The notes beneath the pieces were generated by a model. That model did no database searches. It had not been told where the DNA came from and worked only from the letters and a program-made list of their open reading frames with translations. A stretch of 12,828 nucleotides of DNA from an uncultured Bacteroides sp. (lineage in GTDB: Bacteria; Bacteroidota; Bacteroidia; Bacteroidales; Bacteroidaceae). This document shows, one piece after another, positions 1 to 7,484 of the stretch. Within the stretch, counting starts at the first letter, position 1. Each line of letters begins with the position of its first letter. The DNA is taken from the NCBI GenBank assembly GCA_900557355.1, contig USSR01000130.1:1-12828 (forward strand), written 5' to 3'. The position numbers and the translations under genes were made by a program.

Positions 1-1815
1 TCTAATCGTCGTGAAGTATTCTATAGTAATCTTGCTCCCGGTAACTACCTTTTAAGGATCAAAGCACTTAATAATGATGGAACGATAGGACCGGAAACTC
101 ATTTGAAAATTGAAGTGCTTCCCCCTTTATGGGCGCGTTGGTGGGCATTTGTTATTTATGCTGCTATTATTTTCTACATATTGCAACGCTATATTGCCTA
201 TAAGCAAAGGAAACAACGGTTAGAGCACGAACTGTATCTCAAACAAATAGAAAAGGATAAATCTGAGGAGTTTAACCGGGAATTGCAGACTTTTTTTACG
301 CAAGTGGCGCATGAATTCAGGACTCCGTTAACTTTGATTTTGAATCCTTTGGACGAGATACAGAAAAAGATAATACATGTTTCCGGAGTAAAAGAAGACT
401 TGCTGTTAATCCGTCGTAATGCCAAACGATTACTTACGTTGGTAAATGACCTGATGGATTTGAGGAAGATAGAGAATGGGAATGGGGAACTGGAACTATC
501 TTCTTTTAATTTTAATGATTTTATTCAGGAGATTTACTACTCTTTTCAGGTTACTGCCCGGCAAAGAGATATAGCATTGCAGCTTTCTCTACCAGAGACG
601 CCTATATTAGCTACATTTGATAAGGACGCATTAGAGAAAGTGTTTTTTAATTTATTATCCAATGCTCTGAAGTTTACTCCGGAGGGGGGAACTGTCATTT
701 TGGCTGTTTCCCTGATTGAAGGAGAGAAACCGCAAATACATGTTGAAGTGAAAGACACCGGAGTCGGCATATCCAATGAGGATATAAACAAGATATTCAA
801 GCCTTTTGCACTGTCTCATCAGGATTTGCATGGACAGATGGGAGGTAGTGGAGTCGGCCTGACCATAGCAAGAGCTATTGTAGAAAAACATCAGGGAACT
901 ATATCGGTCAGACGCAGGGAACCGCATGGTACTTGTTTTTCTATTGATTTGCCGTGGAGATATGATAAATGTTATGAAGTGGCGGTTCAAGACACATTGG
1001 ATGATCGTGAAGATGCAGTAGACGATGCTTCTTCTTTTAAAGTTACTTCGATTTCTGAGACGATTTTGTTGGTAGATGATAATATTGAAATTCTGACTTA
1101 TCTTCAGAAAGAATTGTCGAGAAACTTTAAAGTTGTTACAGCTCAGAATGGACGTGAAGCACTGGAGGTATTAGGCAAAAAAAATGTGTCATTAGTAGTG
1201 AGTGATGTCATGATGCCTGAAATGGATGGCATGGAATTATGTACGTATATTAAAGAGAACCCTTCTCTTTGCCATCTTCCTGTCATATTGCTGACTGCAA
1301 AATCCATGACGATATATGTTGAAGAAGGCTTCCAGGCCGGTGCAGATGACTATCTTGTGAAACCTTTCAAAGTCTCTACCCTGATAGTCCGTATTAATAA
1401 TATTCTGAGCGGTCGGAAGAAATTGAAGGAGATTTATGGAAAACAACTCTCTTTAAAGAGTGTAGGTATTGAGTTGGAACCTGCAGATAAATCTTTTGCT
1501 GAACAATATGAAGCAGTAGTGAAAACACACCTTTCTAATCCTGAGTTGGATGTGGAAATGTTATGTAAGGAAATGGGAGTGAGCAGGGCTAAGTTATATC
1601 GTAAGGTAAAGGCTATTACTAATCTTTCTCCGGCAGAGTTGATTCGTAATATCCGTTTGGAATGTGCTGCTGAAATGCTTCGTACTTCTCAACAGACAGC
1701 AACGGAAATTGCTTATCAAACAGGATTTGGCAGTTATAATCATTTTGGTGATTATTTTAAGAGTGTTTATGGTGTTTCTCCTAAAGTATATAAGGAGAAG
1801 TATAAGAACACTTAA
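1..1815 (+). CDS. Hybrid two-component system regulator (HTCS), 5'-truncated by window edge
   Basis: One-protein sensor-regulator of the kind that controls Bacteroides polysaccharide utilization loci: a periplasmic sensor joined to a cytoplasmic kinase, receiver and DNA-binding domain. The frame is open from base 1, so the gene starts upstream; a TTG at 103 in the same frame is not the real start. Counting codons from base 1: codons 1-40 are the end of a Y_Y_Y beta-domain (SNLAPGNYLLRIKA); 47-63 are a membrane helix; a HisKA domain has phosphoacceptor His104 in the VAHEFRTPL motif (310-312); the ATPase domain shows NLLSNALKFT (217-226), DTGVGI (252-257) and GSGVGL (282-287); a receiver spans about 355-460 with phospho-acceptor Asp402 in SDVMMPEMDG (1204-1206) and Lys454 in LVKPF; an AraC-type HTH lies at about 514-599. 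All key residues are present, so the protein should be active. It points toward the esterase and GH/PL genes and is their most likely regulator (inference). The ligand cannot be read from this fragment. Confidence 0.96.
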   Translation, partial: SNRREVFYSNLAPGNYLLRIKALNNDGTIGPETHLKIEVLPPLWARWWAFVIYAAIIFYILQRYIAYKQRKQRLEHELYLKQIEKDKSEEFNRELQTFFTQVAHEFRTPLTLILNPLDEIQKKIIHVSGVKEDLLLIRRNAKRLLTLVNDLMDLRKIENGNGELELSSFNFNDFIQEIYYSFQVTARQRDIALQLSLPETPILATFDKDALEKVFFNLLSNALKFTPEGGTVILAVSLIEGEKPQIHVEVKDTGVGISNEDINKIFKPFALSHQDLHGQMGGSGVGLTIARAIVEKHQGTISVRRREPHGTCFSIDLPWRYDKCYEVAVQDTLDDREDAVDDASSFKVTSISETILLVDDNIEILTYLQKELSRNFKVVTAQNGREALEVLGKKNVSLVVSDVMMPEMDGMELCTYIKENPSLCHLPVILLTAKSMTIYVEEGFQAGADDYLVKPFKVSTLIVRINNILSGRKKLKEIYGKQLSLKSVGIELEPADKSFAEQYEAVVKTHLSNPELDVEMLCKEMGVSRAKLYRKVKAITNLSPAELIRNIRLECAAEMLRTSQQTATEIAYQTGFGSYNHFGDYFKSVYGVSPKVYKEKYKNT

Positions 1816-1885
1816 TTTATTCGTTTACAGAGTCGATTGCAAAGATTTGGAAATGTATATTCAGGGATAACAAGATCGTCTAAAT

Positions 1886-1935
1886 AAACTGCACCTCACA
1901 ATTTTAAACTGCCCCAAAAAGTCAGATACGAAACC
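1886..1935. mobile_element. Possible remnant of an insertion-sequence end
   Basis: In the gap between the regulator and the convergent esterase gene, two near-identical 10-mers (aaactgcacc at 1886-1895 and aaactgcccc at 1906-1915) lie 20 bp apart. The second runs into ccccaaaaagtcaga. This resembles the terminal sequence of IS3-family elements as I remember it (ctgcaccccaaaaagttagac-like ends). No transposase reading frame or partner inverted repeat is visible, so at most it is a degraded scar. The match is from memory and not from a search. Confidence 0.3.
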
Positions 1936-2000
1936 TTAGGAGCAGTTCTGTTAAAAAGATAATATCATTTGATTCTTTAGCGATGTGAAATAGATAATGC

Positions 2001-3419
2001 TTACCAATTATCTGTACGGAACAGGCAAGCCGGTAAGCCGTCCTTATTATAAAGATTTCCGTCCGGATTATTTTCCCAGTTATAGCGTACGGCAACAGGA
2101 TTAGGGACTTTCGGACTCCAAATAACAATTCGGTTATCTTTGAGTTCTCCCAGCGCCCAGTGGAATTTTTTGTCTTCTCCTGCGATGGCAAAACCTTGCA
2201 GACATCCATATCGGCTACGTATTTCTAAACTGGAACCTGTATTTTTGAATGTAATTATGACTTTGTCACCATTGATTTCCATGCGTTCAAACATGGGGCT
2301 TTCACTGACAATATCTGAATACCCGTACTCGTAATGTAACGCTTGTAATGCTGCTCTCATACCTACCTCTTGTTTGTTGCGGGGATGAAGGTCATAGGGG
2401 TCTCCCAAGTCACTGGTTACGATGAGATGGGTTCCAGGAACTGCCAGAACTTTACTTTGAGCATCTCGCATTTCCGCCCAAAGTGGTTTCTTGTTGATAG
2501 AATCGAAGTTGGGAAGCTGGATGATATAAAACGGTAATTCTGAATTCCAGCGGTTACGCCAATCTCCAATCATACATGTGAGCCAATCGGTATAAGGTTC
2601 TGCATTTCCTACATTATTTTCTCCCTGATACCAGAGAACTCCCTTAATGGAGAAGGATAGCAGCGGATGGATCATTGCATTGTATACCAATGATGGATAA
2701 TCATTACGCTTTGCTTCCTTATTTTTTCGTGTAAGGTATTCTGTAGGGGGGAATAGTTTCTCATTTTTGTTATATCGATCGAGTCGTTTTTGTGGCAGTG
2801 TATTGAAAGCTTCCAGACTTGTCCAGGTTTCCACGATTGTACCGCCCCATGATGAATTTATAATACCAATAGGTATGTTTGTTTCCTCATAAACCTTTTT
2901 AGCAAAGAAATAAGCAACTCCGGAGAAACGGCCTACGTTTTCAGGTGAACATACGAGCCATGTTGCGCTGATTGTATCTTTAGGGGATAATTCCATGCGG
3001 CGAGGTATGTTTAAAGTTCGGATTTGCGGATAATTGGCATTCTTTTTCTCCACTTCCGCATTAGTGACGTTATTTACTACCCATTGCATGTTAGATTGTC
3101 CGCTACATAACCATACATCTCCGATAAGAATATCCTTGATACTTATTTGGTTTTCTTTTCCGATGATTTGCAGTTGGTAGGGGCCGCCAGCTTCCAGAGC
3201 TTTCAGATTCACTTCCCAGTATCCCTTGCCATCGGCTTTTGCTGTTTGTTTTTGCTCTGCGAATAAGATTTGTATTTTTTCCTTTGGATCAGCCTGCCCC
3301 CATATACGAATAGGTTGGTTCCTTTGTAGTACCATTCCATCAGAATAGATGGCTGGTAATGTAACTTTAGCTTGTACGCTTAAAGAAACAAATAGAAAAA
3401 TAAATAATAAATGTTTCAT
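2001..3419 (-). CDS. Secreted SGNH/SASA-family carbohydrate O-acetylesterase
   Basis: 472-residue secreted esterase of the sialate-O-acetylesterase-like (SASA, PF03629) group, expected to remove O-acetyl groups from a sugar in the periplasm. Residues 1-17 form a signal peptide ending SVQA. A small beta-domain (about 18-95) precedes the SGNH fold. The nucleophile is Ser109 in CSGQSNM; further conserved blocks are SSWGG (189-193), LWYQGENN (262-269) and DLGDPYDLHP (337-346), the last holding the catalytic His345 and an Asp. A C-terminal beta-domain follows from about 375. The length fits the family. The ATG at 3417-3419 directly begins the signal peptide. Many database entries call such proteins sialate acetylesterase, but the family includes hemicellulose and pectin esterases (for example CE20 members), and nothing nearby suggests sialic acid. 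It is divergent from the GH97-GH2-GH3-PL8 operon and convergent with the regulator gene, suggesting the same locus. The target sugar is unknown. Confidence 0.9.
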   Translation of the reverse strand: MKHLLFIFLFVSLSVQAKVTLPAIYSDGMVLQRNQPIRIWGQADPKEKIQILFAEQKQTAKADGKGYWEVNLKALEAGGPYQLQIIGKENQISIKDILIGDVWLCSGQSNMQWVVNNVTNAEVEKKNANYPQIRTLNIPRRMELSPKDTISATWLVCSPENVGRFSGVAYFFAKKVYEETNIPIGIINSSWGGTIVETWTSLEAFNTLPQKRLDRYNKNEKLFPPTEYLTRKNKEAKRNDYPSLVYNAMIHPLLSFSIKGVLWYQGENNVGNAEPYTDWLTCMIGDWRNRWNSELPFYIIQLPNFDSINKKPLWAEMRDAQSKVLAVPGTHLIVTSDLGDPYDLHPRNKQEVGMRAALQALHYEYGYSDIVSESPMFERMEINGDKVIITFKNTGSSLEIRSRYGCLQGFAIAGEDKKFHWALGELKDNRIVIWSPKVPNPVAVRYNWENNPDGNLYNKDGLPACLFRTDNW

Positions 3420-3436
3420 AGTGAATTGTTTTTGTG

Positions 3437-3467
3437 CGAAAATAAGTGAATACTATAACATATACAA
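3437..3467 (-). promoter_or_regulatory. Weak candidate promoter for the esterase gene
   Basis: On the minus strand, TATTTTCG (3437-3444) matches the Bacteroides -7 consensus TAnnTTTG at all but one fixed base, and a TTG (3465-3467) sits 20 bp upstream, where the -33 element is expected. This would start transcription only a few bases before the esterase ATG region. The match is imperfect in AT-rich DNA. Confidence 0.3.
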
Positions 3468-3487
3468 TAGGTATACAGATGAAATTA

Positions 3488-3583
3488 TTGGAAACGATTT
3501 CGTATTTCATATTTTAGATAAATATCTTATATATAGCTTTTTAATGTAATATTGAATTTGCAAACGTTCCCGATGATTTCATA
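3488..3583. repeat. Imperfect direct repeat in divergent control region (candidate operator pair)
   Basis: Copy 1 (3488-3511) and copy 2 (3558-3583) share the pattern TTG-n-AAACG-n-T-nn-CG-(1 or 3 nt)-ATTTCATA, giving 19 identical positions with one 2-nt length difference, and lie 70 bp apart in the same orientation. Copy 2 ends about 32 bp before the -7 box of the GH97 operon, just upstream of where the -33 element would be, the usual place for an activator. Copy 1 lies upstream of the esterase gene. This is a plausible binding site for the neighbouring HTCS regulator, but no known consensus supports it. Confidence 0.4.
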
Positions 3584-3614
3584 CATAAACACAAACCTGA
3601 TTTCAGTAAATGTC

Positions 3615-3622
3615 TATATTTG
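3615..3622 (+). promoter_or_regulatory. Bacteroides-type -7 promoter box for the GH97-GH2-GH3-PL8 operon
   Basis: TATATTTG matches the Bacteroides sigma-ABfr -7 consensus TAnnTTTG at every fixed base. It would give a leader of about 50 nt before the GH97 ATG at 3682. No clear TTTG -33 element lies 19-21 bp upstream, which fits a promoter needing an activator such as the HTCS. Confidence 0.55.
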
Positions 3623-3681
3623 TGACGTATTATTTAATTTAATATTAATCAAAATATCACTTAAAACCAATAAATAGATTT

Positions 3682-5682
3682 ATGAGAAGATTTTGTCTGA
3701 CACTTACATTTCTGAGTGCATTCCTGAGTTTTAGTATAGCTCAGAAACAATATCAGTTAAAGTCACCGAATGGTAAGCTTGAATTAAGTATCGAAGCCGG
3801 TGATAAAATTTGTTATTCCTTAAAACATGAAAATACTGCGATTATTGTCTCTTCGCCTATTTCTATGTCATTAAGCAATAATAAAATATTAGGCGTGAAG
3901 TCTAAAGTCAAGAATGTACGTAGGCGTGTGGTTGATGAGAATATCACTACTGCCATCTACAAACGGAGTGAGATAAGAAATCGTTGTAATGAGCTGTCTC
4001 TTACTTTCAGGGACGGATTCCAATTAGAATTCAGAGCCTATGATGAAGGAGTTGCATATCGCTTCATCGTTACGGAGAATAAACCTTTTAATGTAATAGC
4101 TGAAGAAGCTACATTTAATTTTGACGATGATTATATGACGTATATTCCTTATGTGAGAGGAGGAAAGAATAAAAAGGTGGAAGCCCAGTTCTTCAATTCT
4201 TTTGAGAATGTCTATACACATGTCAATCTAAGTGAAATGGGTACTAATCAATTGGCTTTTACTCCGGTTGTTGTGGAATTGAAAGATGGAAAGAAGCTTT
4301 GTATTGCAGAATCAGACGTGGAGAGTTATCCCGGCATGTTTGTTCGCAATGCGAATCAGTCTAATTCTTTGAAAGGTGTTTTTGCTCCGTATCCGAAAGA
4401 AACGATACAAGGTGGACATAATAAATTGCAAAAGCTGGTTACTGCAAGAGAAGATTATATTGCGAAGTGCTCCGGCAGACGAAGTTTTCCCTGGCGCATT
4501 GCTATTGTATCTTCTGATGATAAAGAACTCCTTGATAATGATATGGTTTATAAACTGGCTGCTCCCTCCCGATTGGAAGATACTTCATGGATTAAACCTG
4601 GAAAGGTGGCTTGGGAATGGTGGAACAGTTGCGGGTTGTCCGGTGTAGATTTCAAGGCTGGTGTGAACAATGTTACCTATAAAGCATATATTGATTTTGC
4701 TTCTAAGCATGGTATTGAGTACGTGATTTTGGATGAGGGCTGGGCCGTAAATCTAAAAGCTGATTTATTTCAGGTTGTGCCGGAAATAGATTTGAAAGAG
4801 TTGGTTGCTTATGCTGATTCTAAACATGTAGGGCTGATCTTGTGGGCCGGTTACTATGCTTTTGAACGTGATTTGGAAAGAATCTGCAAGCATTATTCAG
4901 AATTGGGCATTAAGGGCTTCAAGGTAGACTTCATGGACCGTGACGACCAGGCAATGGTTGATTTTCACTATCGTGGGGCTGAGATAGCTGCAAAATACCA
5001 TTTAATGTTAGATTATCATGGCACTTATAAACCGACAGGAATGAATCGTACTTATCCGAATGTGATTAATTTTGAAGGCGTACATGGCTTGGAGCAGTTG
5101 AAGTTCTCTGGCAGTGAGAAGGTGGATCAGGTTACCTATGATGTGACTATGCCTTTTATTCGTATGATAGCGGGACCTGTAGATTATACCCAAGGTGCAA
5201 TGAAAAATGGCAATAAACGTAATTTTCGCGCTGTTAATGAAGAACCTATGAGTATGGGAACTCGTTGCCGCCAGCTGGCTGAATATGTAATATTCGAAGC
5301 TCCGCTATCCATGTTGTGTGATAGTCCTGTTCTCTATGAACGTGAATCTGAGTGTACCTCTTATATTTCAGATATTCCGACAGTATGGGATGAAACAAAA
5401 GCCTTGAATGGAAAAATAGGAGAATATATCTCAATGGCTCGTCGTAAAGGAGATGTTTGGTATGTGGGAGCGCTGACTAATTGGAAAAAGCGTACAATGG
5501 AATTTGATTTTTCATTTCTGGGTGAAGGGGAATGGACAATTGAACTTTATAAAGATGGTATAAATGCAGATAAGATAGCTTCTGATTATCGGAAGTCTGT
5601 TATCTTTGTTCCCCAAAATCGTAAGCTAACGGTGAATTTGGCAGAAGGGGGCGGATGTGCAATGAAAATTTATAAAAAGTAA
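3682..5682 (+). CDS. GH97 glycoside hydrolase, retaining type (probable alpha-galactosidase)
   Basis: 666-residue secreted exo-acting alpha-glycosidase, first gene of the operon. Residues 1-20 are a signal peptide ending SIA. An N-terminal beta-sandwich (about 23-285) is followed by a (beta/alpha)8 barrel (about 300-560, beginning PGKVAWEWWN) and a C-terminal beta-domain. GH97 splits into inverting enzymes (SusB type, Glu base) and retaining enzymes (BT1871 type, nucleophile Asp415 and acid/base Glu470). Here Asp416 in GFKVDFMDRDD (codon 4927-4929) and Glu471 in GVHGLEQ (5092-5094) have the same 55-residue spacing as the BT1871 pair, placing it in the retaining class, where alpha-galactosidase activity is known. 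Family membership is clear; alpha-galactose as substrate is inference, and a related sugar such as beta-L-arabinopyranose is possible. The ATG is chosen because the signal peptide begins there; no strong ribosome binding site is seen, as is usual in Bacteroides. Confidence 0.93.
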   Translation: MRRFCLTLTFLSAFLSFSIAQKQYQLKSPNGKLELSIEAGDKICYSLKHENTAIIVSSPISMSLSNNKILGVKSKVKNVRRRVVDENITTAIYKRSEIRNRCNELSLTFRDGFQLEFRAYDEGVAYRFIVTENKPFNVIAEEATFNFDDDYMTYIPYVRGGKNKKVEAQFFNSFENVYTHVNLSEMGTNQLAFTPVVVELKDGKKLCIAESDVESYPGMFVRNANQSNSLKGVFAPYPKETIQGGHNKLQKLVTAREDYIAKCSGRRSFPWRIAIVSSDDKELLDNDMVYKLAAPSRLEDTSWIKPGKVAWEWWNSCGLSGVDFKAGVNNVTYKAYIDFASKHGIEYVILDEGWAVNLKADLFQVVPEIDLKELVAYADSKHVGLILWAGYYAFERDLERICKHYSELGIKGFKVDFMDRDDQAMVDFHYRGAEIAAKYHLMLDYHGTYKPTGMNRTYPNVINFEGVHGLEQLKFSGSEKVDQVTYDVTMPFIRMIAGPVDYTQGAMKNGNKRNFRAVNEEPMSMGTRCRQLAEYVIFEAPLSMLCDSPVLYERESECTSYISDIPTVWDETKALNGKIGEYISMARRKGDVWYVGALTNWKKRTMEFDFSFLGEGEWTIELYKDGINADKIASDYRKSVIFVPQNRKLTVNLAEGGGCAMKIYKK

Positions 5683-5695
5683 TAGAGAAATACTT

Positions 5696-7480
5696 ATGAA
5701 GGAGAAATTTTTAGGTTGGATTTTATTTCTGATAACGATCTGTAATGGCCAGTACGTTGGTGCTCAGGAGTTACTGACGAATGTATATGGTAGACAATAC
5801 ACTTTTTTGAATGGGAAGTGGAATGCTATTATTGATCCTTATCAGCAAGGTCGGCGAACCTCTATCTATAAGAACAGACCTTTAAGAAATAAGGCTGATT
5901 TTAAAGAGTATGAGTTCGAAGGAGGGCTACGTTTGAATGTGCCTTCCGACTGGAATTCGCAGCTTCCAGAACTTAAATATTATGAAGGTACGGTGTGGTA
6001 TGCCCGTAAATTTGAGGTGAGTAAAAATCAGGATGAGAACCTGTTTCTCTACTTTGGAGCTGTGAGTTACCGTTGCCGGGTCTATCTGAATGGAAAAGAG
6101 ATAGGTAGTCATGAAGGTGGATTTACGCCGTTTCAGTTCAATATCACTGATTTGGTAAAAGCAGGAGAAAACTTTCTGGCTGTGGAAGTGAATAATACTC
6201 GGACGGTAGATGCAATTCCTGCGCTGTCATTTGACTGGTGGAATTATGGCGGTATCACACGTGATGTGGTGTGAGTACGTACTCCTAAAGTATATATCAG
6301 CAATTACTTTATACAACTGGATAGATACAAGCCAGATTATATTCATGCAACCTTACAACTGTCAGAGCAGAAAGCGGGCCAGAAAGTGAGAATTGAAATT
6401 CCTGAACTGAAAATCGCATCTGAAGTGCAGACTGACGGACAAGGAATGGCGAAAATATCTTTCTGTGCTAAGAAACTGGAACGTTGGTCGCCCCAAAAAC
6501 CTAAACTTTACCAAGTCACAGTTTCCACTGCAACGGACCATGTGAAAGAGAATATAGGTTTTCGTAATCTTAGTGTGAAAGGGACGAAGATTTATTTGAA
6601 TGATACTCCGGTCTTTATGAAAGGAATCAGTTTCCATGAAGAGATAGCGCAACGCCAGGGAAGAGCATTTTCAGAGCAGGATGCTGTAGCATTACTTTCT
6701 GAAGCAAAGGAGTTGGGTGCTAATTTAGTGCGTCTAGCGCATTATCCACAAAATGAATATATCGTTCGTCTAGCTGAAAAGATGGGTATTATGTTGTGGG
6801 AAGAAATTCCTATTTGGCAAGGAATTGATTTTAAAAATGCCGAGACGCGTATGAAGGCGCAAAAAATGTATACGGAAATGGTTATGCGTGACAGGAACAG
6901 GTGTGCCTTGACCTTCTGGGGAGTTGCCAATGAAACAGCTCCTTCCGAAGCCCGCAATGCCTTTCTGAAGAGTCTTGTCGAACACTGTCACGAGATGGAT
7001 ACTACTCGTCTGATAACAGCAGCTTTCGATTTGCCGAAGCTGAATCCTGAAACGAAGGCTTTTGAAATGAATGATTCTTTTATCGAAGAGTTGGATGTGG
7101 TGTCGATTAATAAATATATGGGGTGGTACCATGCCTGGCCGTCAGATCCTTCGGAAGTACGTTGGAATGTGGCTCTCGGTAAACCGTTGATTTTCTCTGA
7201 ATTTGGTGGTGAAGCCCTTTACGGGCAATCGGGAGATTCTACTTTAACAAGTTCATGGAGCGAAGAATATCAGGAAAAGCTGTTCAGAGATAATTTGGAG
7301 ATGTTCAGCCGTGTGGAAAATCTGGCTGGTATTTCTCCTTGGATACTATTTGATTTCCGTTCTCCGTATCGTTTTCATCCTACGAATCAGGAAGGTTGGA
7401 ACCGGAAAGGGCTTATTTCTGATCAGGGATTCAGGAAAAAGGCTTGGTATGTGATGAAAGAATTCTATAATAATAAGTGA
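5696..7480 (+). pseudogene. GH2 beta-glycosidase interrupted by an in-frame TGA
   Basis: A secreted GH2 enzyme (LacZ/UidA type) of 594 codons if the stop at codon 193 is read through. It starts 13 nt after GH97. A signal peptide (1-23, ending VGA) is followed by the sugar-binding jelly-roll (about 35-195, with FDWWNYGGITRDVV at its end), an immunoglobulin-like domain (about 200-300) and a TIM barrel (about 300-593). The catalytic residues are intact: acid/base Glu413 in GVANET (6932-6934) and nucleophile Glu502 in IFSEFGG (7199-7201). The frame is unchanged across the TGA, so one base substitution explains it; TTA (Leu) to TGA is the simplest guess, since Leu is common at this spot in relatives as I recall them. 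The WWNYGGITRD motif resembles beta-glucuronidase-like members, but beta-galactosidase is equally possible. As sequenced, only a 192-residue fragment without the catalytic domain is made. Conservation of the remainder suggests a recent mutation or a sequencing error. Confidence 0.88.
6272..6274 (+). other. In-frame nonsense codon (TGA) inside GH2 gene
   Basis: The codon follows ...RDVV and precedes VRTPKVYIS, which continues the same frame and the same GH2 fold. Homology runs on directly on both sides with no gap, which points to a point substitution and not an indel. No good ribosome binding site with a close ATG follows for efficient re-initiation. Confidence 0.85.
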
Positions 7481-7484
7481 TAAT

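Noticed and set aside
103..105. TTG as the start of the regulator gene
   Set aside because: The frame is open to base 1 and encodes the end of a Y_Y_Y sensor domain, so the gene begins before the window.
1992..2013. Inverted repeat agataat/attatct as a terminator for the esterase or regulator gene
   Set aside because: Only 7 bp, AT-rich, overlaps the esterase stop codon and has no T-tract; likely chance.
2001..3419. Sialic acid catabolism from the sialate-esterase-like gene
   Set aside because: No sialidase, sialic acid lyase or epimerase is present, and the family covers many acetylated sugars.
3639..3648. Palindrome ttaatattaa in the GH97 leader
   Set aside because: Pure A/T in AT-rich leader DNA; short palindromes like this are expected by chance.
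6272..6274. TGA as a selenocysteine codon
   Set aside because: GH2 enzymes are not selenoproteins, the position is not catalytic, and I see no convincing SECIS-like hairpin directly downstream.
6386..7480. Separate gene starting at an internal GTG after the GH2 stop
   Set aside because: It is in the same frame as the upstream part, continues the GH2 fold mid-domain, and has no signal peptide; it is the broken gene's second half.
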